Of a stretch of 64,000 nt of DNA, positions 57,634-64,000 are shown one piece after another (the stretch's first letter is position 1; the number at the start of each line of letters is the position of its first letter). The notes beneath the pieces are model-generated. The model did not search any database, was not told the DNA's origin, and saw only the letters and a program-made list of their open reading frames with translations. Location of the stretch: the NCBI GenBank assembly GCA_948470475.1, contig OX419342.1:9775683-9839682 (forward strand), given 5' to 3'. The DNA comes from Galaxea fascicularis. Taxonomy: Eukaryota; Cnidaria; Anthozoa; Scleractinia; Euphylliidae. The position numbers and the translations under genes are program-made.

Positions 57634-58385
57634 CAATATTATTTTAACCAGGGAAATCTGTATTGCCAAAAGATGGTTTTCAGTGGGGCCCTGCAAAAAA
57701 TAAAACTTAAAACTAAAAATGTAAATAAATGACATAAGAAGTTAATCAAAGGCTCATGTGAGCCAGTTCATGAGGAACATTACAACACTTTAAGTTTACC
57801 ATAACTAATATTCAAATATGGCACTTTGTTAAGTTTCTCACTGGTCATTTCAAGTTAGTTTTTTAAACATTTTTTGGTCCTAAATTTCCAACTCTTCTGA
57901 AGGCGAGATAGGATCACAATATTTTGTGAAAGTCCCGGGGGGAAATTAGTCACACTTTACAGTCCTGATGTTTTGAGTGATTCAGGCACACATGTTCAAC
58001 TTTTGCTTTCTAAGGGGAGATATTCAATCCATCTGTTAAATTTTATGCTGTGTGCTACAATTAACTTGACTTTCCAAACATTTTTCTGTCCAAATAGATT
58101 AGCTGCTTGTCAGGCCAAAAATTGATTCTTGCCTGGCTTATTACATCCTCACAGAGAAAAATATTTGCATGCATGTGTTTTTGTCAAATGTTGAATATGT
58201 TTTCACAAAGAGGTGTTGTACTGATCATTTAAGCCAAAGGTTATAGACTTTCTTAACAAGATCAGTGTTTTGGCTTTGAAGGCCATTTATTTGCAATAGA
58301 GGATTCACCGTGAACAGATCCCGACCAAAGCATCTTCAAAAACGTTTTGGCCAATTCATTATGTACCTGTTTAAGCAGTTATTAA
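57632..58385. other. Region without a supportable gene
   Basis: No exon of the ankyrin gene or other coding sequence was recognised here. Confidence 0.35.
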
Positions 58386-58992
58386 CCCATTGACTACCAG
58401 CCATTTTTACGTTTTTGGAGTGATTTTCCAGCAAAAACGATCCATAGCATTTCATGACTTTATATTTGAAGCTACCACAGGAAGTGGTGCTGCCCTAAAG
58501 TACTGAAGGCTCAAGGTTTCTGAAAACGTCATTGTGACGTAGCTATTTTTCAATGAATGAGTTGCCAGTAATCGGATCCTGCCTTATGTGCATAGGATTC
58601 TGGGATCGCCAGGGGGCAAACATTGCCAGTCGCTAGAAGAAAATGTATGGCGACGAGTGATTTCGACCTCCAAATCAACGATTTTGGAGAGAGATCAACG
58701 CTTTTTCGCCACTGTTTTAACATAAATGGATTCGGGCAATGTTGATACGAGGAAATTGTAAGTTTTTGTCTGAGTAACCGTCAAATATATGATAAAATCT
58801 ACCGATAAACTTCCTTGCTTGCGAAAGGTTAATTATTGTGAAATTGACCTCGAGTAATGGTCTCGAAATATTGCAAAATTAGGTATAAATCGGGAGGAAA
58901 TGACTAAATAAAGCCTTTTCAGTTGTATTTGTGTGTGTACAGGCTACGTTTAGCTTATTTCTAAGCTCATTAATACAAATAATATTGGAAAT

Positions 58993-59208
58993 ATGTCCAA
59001 TGGTGATCATTGTGCTGTCTGGGGTTGTGACAACGATCGAAGATACCCAGAAAGGCAAAAGATTCTTCATCACGTTGAAATATTAAGATTCTACTCGCCC
59101 AAGAATAATAAAGATGTTTTTTTGTGGGCTAGCACTATTAATCGTGAGCAATTCAATTTACAACGAGTGCGAAGGTCTGTTCAAATCATTTTGTACAATG
59201 TTATATAA
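58993..59208 (+). pseudogene. THAP-like zinc-finger fragment
   Basis: ATG at 58,993 begins MSNGDHCAVWGCDNDRRYPE. The C-x4-C pair (Cys7, Cys12), a later FLWASTINREQF block with the conserved Trp, and the spacing resemble the first half of a THAP DNA-binding domain. The second half (Cys-x2-His) is not in frame; GTCTGT after CGAAG (59,175) could be a donor to a lost exon. It lies just inside the left arm of the TTAA element and probably derives from its transposase gene. Alternative: another C2CH-type finger. Confidence 0.4.
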
Positions 59209-59308
59209 CCGTTTGAATGCCCTACACCAACTTTGTGCATGAGAGGGTACGATTGTGGGGGTAAACCTTGCTATAAAGATCAGATCTACTGAGAGCAATA
59301 GGAAATAG

Positions 59309-59575
59309 TTAAGAAAGAGAAAGCATAGTGGTAGTGCAGATGAAAATATGTTCACAGTTTGTGCCCAACTTCCTGTGATCTTGCTGTTCCTCCGCAGATT
59401 TCGAAGAGAAGAGTAGCGGCTTTTTCTCAATCAAACTAGAGCTTAACCTGCGAATTTCCCCATGTTTCTTATCGCATATTTCATCCCTCCATAGAGCAAC
59501 AGCTCGGTAAAAACAATTTCCATCACCTCTGACAACGACTTCTCTCCTTTGAGGAGGTAAATTTCCAGAAGCCAT
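59309..59575 (-). pseudogene. OTU-like cysteine protease fragment
   Basis: The minus frame from ATG 59,575 begins MASGNLPPQRREVVVRGDGN and continues CFYRAVALWRDE, then HGEIRRLSSSLIE. The DGNCFYRA block, with Cys21 after Asp18-Gly-Asn, is the nucleophile motif of OTU deubiquitinases, and HGEIR fits the next conserved helix. The frame stops after 88 residues, before any catalytic His could appear, so only the N-terminal third is present. It lies just inside the right arm of the TTAA element. OTU domains occur as passengers in several eukaryotic transposons. Confidence 0.6.
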
Positions 59576-60858
59576 AATTTGTTTATGGAAGACATAACTA
59601 ATACGAAAACAGCCCGTACACATGTAAATACAACTGAAAAGGCTTTATTAATTTTAGTCATTTCCTCCCGATTTATACCTAATTTTGCAATATTTCGAGA
59701 CCTTTACGCGTAGTCAATTTCACAATAACCTTTACGCAAGCAGGGAAGTTTATCGGTAGATTTTATCATATATTTGACGGTTATTCAAACAAAAACTTAC
59801 AATTTACATGTATCAACATTGCCCAAATCCATTTCTGATAAAACAGGGGCGAAAAAGCGTTGATCTCTCTCCAAAATCGTTGATTTGGACGTCGAAACAA
59901 CTTTTCGCCATACATTTTCTTCTAGCGACTGGTAATGTTTGCCCCCTGGCGATCCCAGAATCCTATGCGCATAAGACAGGGATCCGATTACTGGCAACTC
60001 ATTCATATTGTGGAGCTCAAGAATGGCCCAAGTTCGGTTTGTTTGCAAATTTTGCTAAGTTTACAGCCATTTTTCATCTTTAGTGGCAGCCTGATGAGCA
60101 TCATTAAGCGTGACGGTTGCTAAGAGTCCACTTTCTCAAAGAAGCGAGCAAGGTGATGTACTTTGTTGTCAAATTTGGCTTGTTACTCCATGAACTGGGA
60201 ATTCGGATGGTCAGACACTTAGTACCTTTGGGACTCGACTTTGGATGAATTTCTCGACCTACCGCCGCATATTTTGGAATTTGCAAGCACTGAATATCCC
60301 CACAAGCACCATTTTTTGGCGGTATGTCGGAGTGGCTGAGAGTGGCTGAGTTTATATGTGAAAAAAATGGGGGAAGGGACGGGTGCTGTCAAAAATTTTC
60401 GTTATTTCCCAGCATGCAATGCGGTTGAGATGTTGAAAGTAGCGGCAAGGCTGGATTGCACTGGAACAAAAGGCTGTCTCTACGCTCAGGAAAAGAATAT
60501 GAACAAAAAAAGTCATTTCTAAGCTAGAACAAGGATTGAATTTTACTATGATGGTCGAAGTTTTGTTTTTCGACGATAATTTAAGAAACGTAACAGTAAA
60601 AAGGGGCATTTTCGTCGTTTCTGTTTAACACTAAAAATGGTCATTTTTGTTCTTGTCCAAACTCAAAAGGTCATATTATTTTGGTCAAAAGTACTACGTT
60701 TCTTGCGTTTATTGGATATCCAAATTTAAAGGGCATCCTATTTCATGCTAGCAACTGACAGTTGAGCCAATATTCGCGCAATTGAGAAAGTTGCAATGTT
60801 TTGAAGCATGGGAGTGTTTTGCGGCCGGTTTTGGCCGGCACTGTAGTCAATGGGTTAA

Positions 60859-61811
60859 ACTGATCATTATATTGCTCATAAATCTTTGTGTTGCTTGCCT
60901 GAATACACATTTGGCTAGAAAGCCTTTCTCTCATTTCCTGTTTCTGCCGATTCATTCTTCCTTCTTCCATCATGTGACGAGAAATTTGTGATTACTACTG
61001 CACAGCGATAATAGTTGCTTTTGAGATCTCCATTTTCACTGCTCTGAAGATTTCGAAGTTCATTTCTCGCAGCTTGTGTTATCTTATCAACTTTCCATTT
61101 TCCAACTCAACAAAGGTCTATTTTGTTTAAGGATCAAAAAACCATCTGCACCAGTACATCTTCATTTCTGTACCTACTCGTAAACACACTATCTGCAGCG
61201 CAAAAATCTACGCCTTTGTACTACCCCCTGAAACTTGCAAACATTGGGCCCAAAAGCAACACTTACCTGGGGAGGGACATGAGGAGAGTTTAATGAATAA
61301 ATTAATCAGAATCGAGTGAGTGAGTGAGTGAGTGAGTGGGTGGGTAAGTGAGTGAGCCCCATAAGACCTACACCGAAACCTCATGGCATGACTACGTCAT
61401 CCATGAGCTAAAAAGGAGTAATATAATGAGATAAAATCTAAAATTTAAGGTGGGAATAAATTATGCTTTTATATTCTTTTAATTTAGCTTAAAAAACAGA
61501 CAGTGAACAAGTTTCTTTGAGGCTTCTATCCATGCAGATTGTTCCCAGTTATTAACTGATTGATAGGGAAAAGAAAACTCTGCTTCCGCAATTGGTTCAT
61601 ACATGGGGTAGATGTAAATTGTGAGTGTTTCAAGTGTTACAGGGATTAACACTGCTACATGTGTTACGTCTAACACTGAAATTAAAGTCGATCTCCCCAT
61701 TAAGGTACTTGTTCAGTGTTTTCAATAAGGGCCAGAGGCTGGCAAAACTTGCTGTCTACTTCACATGATTTTCCGCTCAAGTAATCGTCTGGTATTAGAA
61801 AAACCAATAAT
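60859..61811. other. Intergenic or intronic region
   Basis: No gene supported. A GAGT microsatellite runs from about 61,316 to 61,356. Words like CCGCCTACTTTGATTAAG near 62,150 and GCCAGAGGCTGGCAAAACTT at 61,731 belong to the same repeat type as at 56,940-57,130. Confidence 0.35.
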
Positions 61812-62150
61812 CAACATGGCTTCTTATGGTCAACGAGCTTTTAGCTACGCCGGACCGGACCTCTGGAATACCTTACCAGAACATATAAAAAACTCTAAAT
61901 CAGTGAACGACTTATAAAAAAAATTTAAAAACCCATTTTTTTCAATTAGCATTTAAATAAGTATTATATGAACATCTGTCAGTCCTTATGATTAGAATAG
62001 TATAGGTAGTATATTTTTTATTTATATACATATTTATATATATGTATATATATTTTTTTTCGTATACATATACATTTTTTATCTTACTGTAAGCGCATTG
62101 AGATTTTTAAATGCACCTATAAGAACTTTCTTTATTATTATTATTATTTT
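61812..62150 (+). mobile_element. LINE 3' fragment
   Basis: The plus frame reads MASYGQRAFSYAGPDLWNTL then PEHIKNSKSVNDL before a TAA, the same C-terminal LINE signature (RAFS.A.P.LWN.LP) seen at 6,655. An A+T-rich untranslated region and TTATTATTATTATT tail follow. It is 5'-truncated. Confidence 0.7.
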
Positions 62151-62250
62151 GCCGCCTACTTTGATTAAGAACTTGCCTCAGATGTTATGAATAGCATGGA
62201 ACAAAGTTGTACATCTCCACTTACCGGTACTCCTAAACTTTTGCCACCTA

Positions 62251-63483
62251 CAGTATTGTGCAAAAGTAATGCAAACGAATTTCAATGAAATTCCTGGCTT
62301 TTCGGGGCTTTTCGAAGAAATTTCACTCGATACAATATTTCGACAAAATTTCCCCGCATTTTCGTGACACCTATTGTTTTGATCCGCGCGATTTTTCAAA
62401 CGATAATTTGCTTTGCGCGATGAATCACCGCAAATTTTTGAGTGATAATTCACTCCTGCCGAAAAGTCGCTGCAATTTTCGAACAATAATTTGCTCCTGC
62501 CGAAAATTTGATCTATTGTTAATCAATTGGCCAAGAGCGTTTTCAAAACAAGGTTCGCCGAGTGAAATATACAGTATAAATAACCTTTCCAATTATTGCG
62601 CACAAAAGAAGCCATTAATCTGCCGAAATACATTGTTCCAGTTAACTTTCAGAGTTAGGGAGTCACGGAAAATTTTTAAGGGGTCATAAGACACGGGTCT
62701 TCCCTAATTTTCTTACTTAACAACTCTGTGTGTCGGGTCAGGGAGCCAGATTTCTCGGGTTTTTGACCCGAGACCCGCCGCTTATCTGGAACACTGAAAT
62801 AGCATCACAGCTCGACGAAATGTTAGCTATGAAACTCACCTGGTTGTTTCGGAAGGAGCGCTACAATGTTGACTTGATCCAAAACCCCAAAACAAATAAG
62901 TGCACAGAACTGGAGATGTTTTTGTTTTGTTTGTGGAACAAACTGAGCTCATTGTCTTCATAATGCAGTTCAGTGTGTTCTAATTCTCTGCGTATGAAAC
63001 TGGGCCTGGGCTGAACTCGAACAAATGAAGCTGGTTGAAAGCCTTTCGCCAACTTTAGGTGAGTAAGATTTTAGTAACGTATTTGTCATAGATAAAATGT
63101 TAGCCCCTTAATCGGTGATCGATGACTGCAAACCGGCTTGTATTTACAAACAGCTTAACGGCATGTATTTACAAATTTATCTCTTGTGAGTTGCACGACA
63201 GTTTGTTCATATCAGCTGCTGAAAGAAAATTGCTTGAACGCTCCCAAACTGCCGTTCAATGCGTTGCAAAATTTCGTGAACTGCCTGTGAATTATCGTTT
63301 TTGCTCATGAATTTTCTTTAGCTTAACGAAACTTCGAAGAAAAATCGTCCTTTGTTTAAGCGAATTATCACTCAATATGCCGTGAAGTTTCACTCGAACT
63401 TTTGTGCGAACTTTTGTTGAAAAGTCGCGGGAACAAGGAACGAAATTCGCGCATTTTGCTTGCATTACTTTTCCACAATACTG
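62251..63483. mobile_element. Tc1/mariner-like non-autonomous element, TA TSD
   Basis: Left end CAGTATTGTGCAAAAG and right end CTTTTCCACAATACTG are inverted repeats extending about 24 bases with one mismatch. TA flanks both sides (62,249-62,250 and 63,484-63,485). CAGT termini and TA duplications are typical of Tc1/mariner. The interior has degenerate repeated words (CGAAGAAATTTCACTCG, GATAATTTGCT and similar) in both halves and an unrelated block at about 62,690-63,060. No transposase. Confidence 0.65.
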
Positions 63484-63616
63484 TACTCTGATTCTTATTG
63501 AAAACCCTGTTGTTGATGGTAACATATTAGTGGAAAATAATGTGGCCTCTTTCCCAGAACTAGAAAGCCTAAGTGGTCAAGAATTTTTAGTATGACTTGT
63601 TATTAATTGTTGTTGA

Positions 63617-63687
63617 TGATGATGATGATGATGAGTAGTAGTAGTAGTAGCAGTAGCAGTAGCAGTAGCAGTAGCAGTAGCAGTAGC

Positions 63688-63725
<38 letters not shown>
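63617..63725. repeat. Trinucleotide microsatellite (GAT / AGT / AGC)
   Basis: A GAT run, then AGT, then AGC, then AGT again, forming a compound trinucleotide microsatellite of about 110 bases. Confidence 0.85.
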
Positions 63726-63727
<2 letters not shown>

Positions 63728-63743
63728 ATTAATAATTATGTAG

Positions 63744-63784
<41 letters not shown>

Positions 63785-63868
63785 TTGAGGTCATGGCCGG
63801 TACGGACCGAGCGCCATGACCGAGAGCCAAATATTTTCCCGTCTGGCCCGACCTAACTCAGTCAATAA
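63744..63868. repeat. Hairpin repeat (TTATTGACTGAG arms)
   Basis: TTATTGACTGAGT...GGACGGGAAAATATTTGGC and its complement GCCAAATATTTTCCCGTCTGG...CTCAGTCAATAA form arms of about 45 bases around a loop containing GGTCATGGCCGG. It is probably one end of a larger dispersed element that continues to the window edge. Confidence 0.6.
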
Positions 63869-64000
63869 GCATGGCCTCCTCAAACTCTTCATGAGCGTGT
63901 ACAAGATGAAGTTTTTTCAAAAAAGCGACTAATTTGCACATAAAATTGATTTAATATGTTGTTTGTATTTGCTTTCTGGTTGTAAAATAAACTTACATGG
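63869..64000. other. Window edge, nothing identified
   Basis: A+T-rich sequence following the hairpin, likely still within the repeat. No coding sequence. Confidence 0.3.

Larger units (their letters stand above)
58386..60854. mobile_element. TTAA-flanked composite transposon with long internal inverted arms
   Basis: Ends CCCATTGACTAC and GTAGTCAATGGG are exact inverted repeats flanked by TTAA on both sides (58,382-58,385 and 60,855-60,858). TTAA duplications are made by piggyBac and Kolobok transposases. Two internal arms of about 395 bases (58,552-58,945 and 59,613-60,008) are about 90-95% identical in inverted orientation. Each reads inward to an ATG: a THAP-like protein on the left and an OTU-like protein on the right. 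Both genes are incomplete in the 670-base centre. A THAP finger favours Kolobok; the CCC terminus would also suit piggyBac. Non-autonomous. Confidence 0.75.

Noticed and set aside
62861..63052. 63-codon minus frame (MAKGFQPASFVRVQPRPSF...)
   Set aside because: It lies within the block inserted in the Tc1/mariner-like element and has no domain; it is probably repeat sequence.

Overview
This is eukaryotic, intron-rich, A+T-rich animal DNA. It is most likely from a cnidarian, probably a stony coral. That assignment is an inference. It rests on a TRP-type cation channel split over many GT-AG exons, an intronless rhodopsin-type GPCR of the kind expanded in anthozoans, tRNA-derived SINEs and LINE 3' tails that I associate with coral genomes, and a heavy load of DNA-transposon debris. 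No single sequence fixes the species.

Layout. 1-5,040 holds decayed coding sequence, transposon ends and a 1.1 kb transposon carrying a RecQ-like helicase fragment. 5,080-5,515 has a TATA box and the first two exons of an unrecognised gene. 6,446-9,254 (minus) is a six-exon transposon-like gene relic interrupted by a LINE tail, a Harbinger-like MITE and a ~1 kb MITE. 13,814-28,389 (plus) is a TRP channel gene of ten coding exons, all phase-consistent; its introns hold SINEs, a MITE, a LINE tail and a 2.8 kb transposon with a 9-bp target duplication. 31.5-34.5 kb holds a decayed ORF and a SPRY-domain gene, flanked by two inverted copies of one repeat. 35.1-38.1 kb is a small coiled-coil gene with 111-bp internal repeats. 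42,382-43,497 (minus) is the GPCR. 46.2-47.3 kb is SINE and LINE debris. 47,701-56,687 (plus) is the 5' part of an acidic nuclear-looking ankyrin-repeat gene. Its first intron contains a zinc-finger pseudogene and a P-element transposase relic that is itself split by a foldback element with a 10-bp target duplication. 58.4-60.9 kb is a TTAA-flanked composite transposon with THAP-like and OTU-like genes. 62.25-63.48 kb is a Tc1/mariner-like non-autonomous element.

The host genes (TRP channel, SPRY protein, coiled-coil protein, GPCR, ankyrin protein) look independent; nothing suggests an operon or shared pathway. The most unusual content is the nested transposon record: two elements with RecQ-like helicase relics and 9-10-bp target duplications, the foldback inside a P-element ORF, and the THAP/OTU composite. 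All exon calls come from reading frames, splice dinucleotides and phase matching by eye; no alignment was run.
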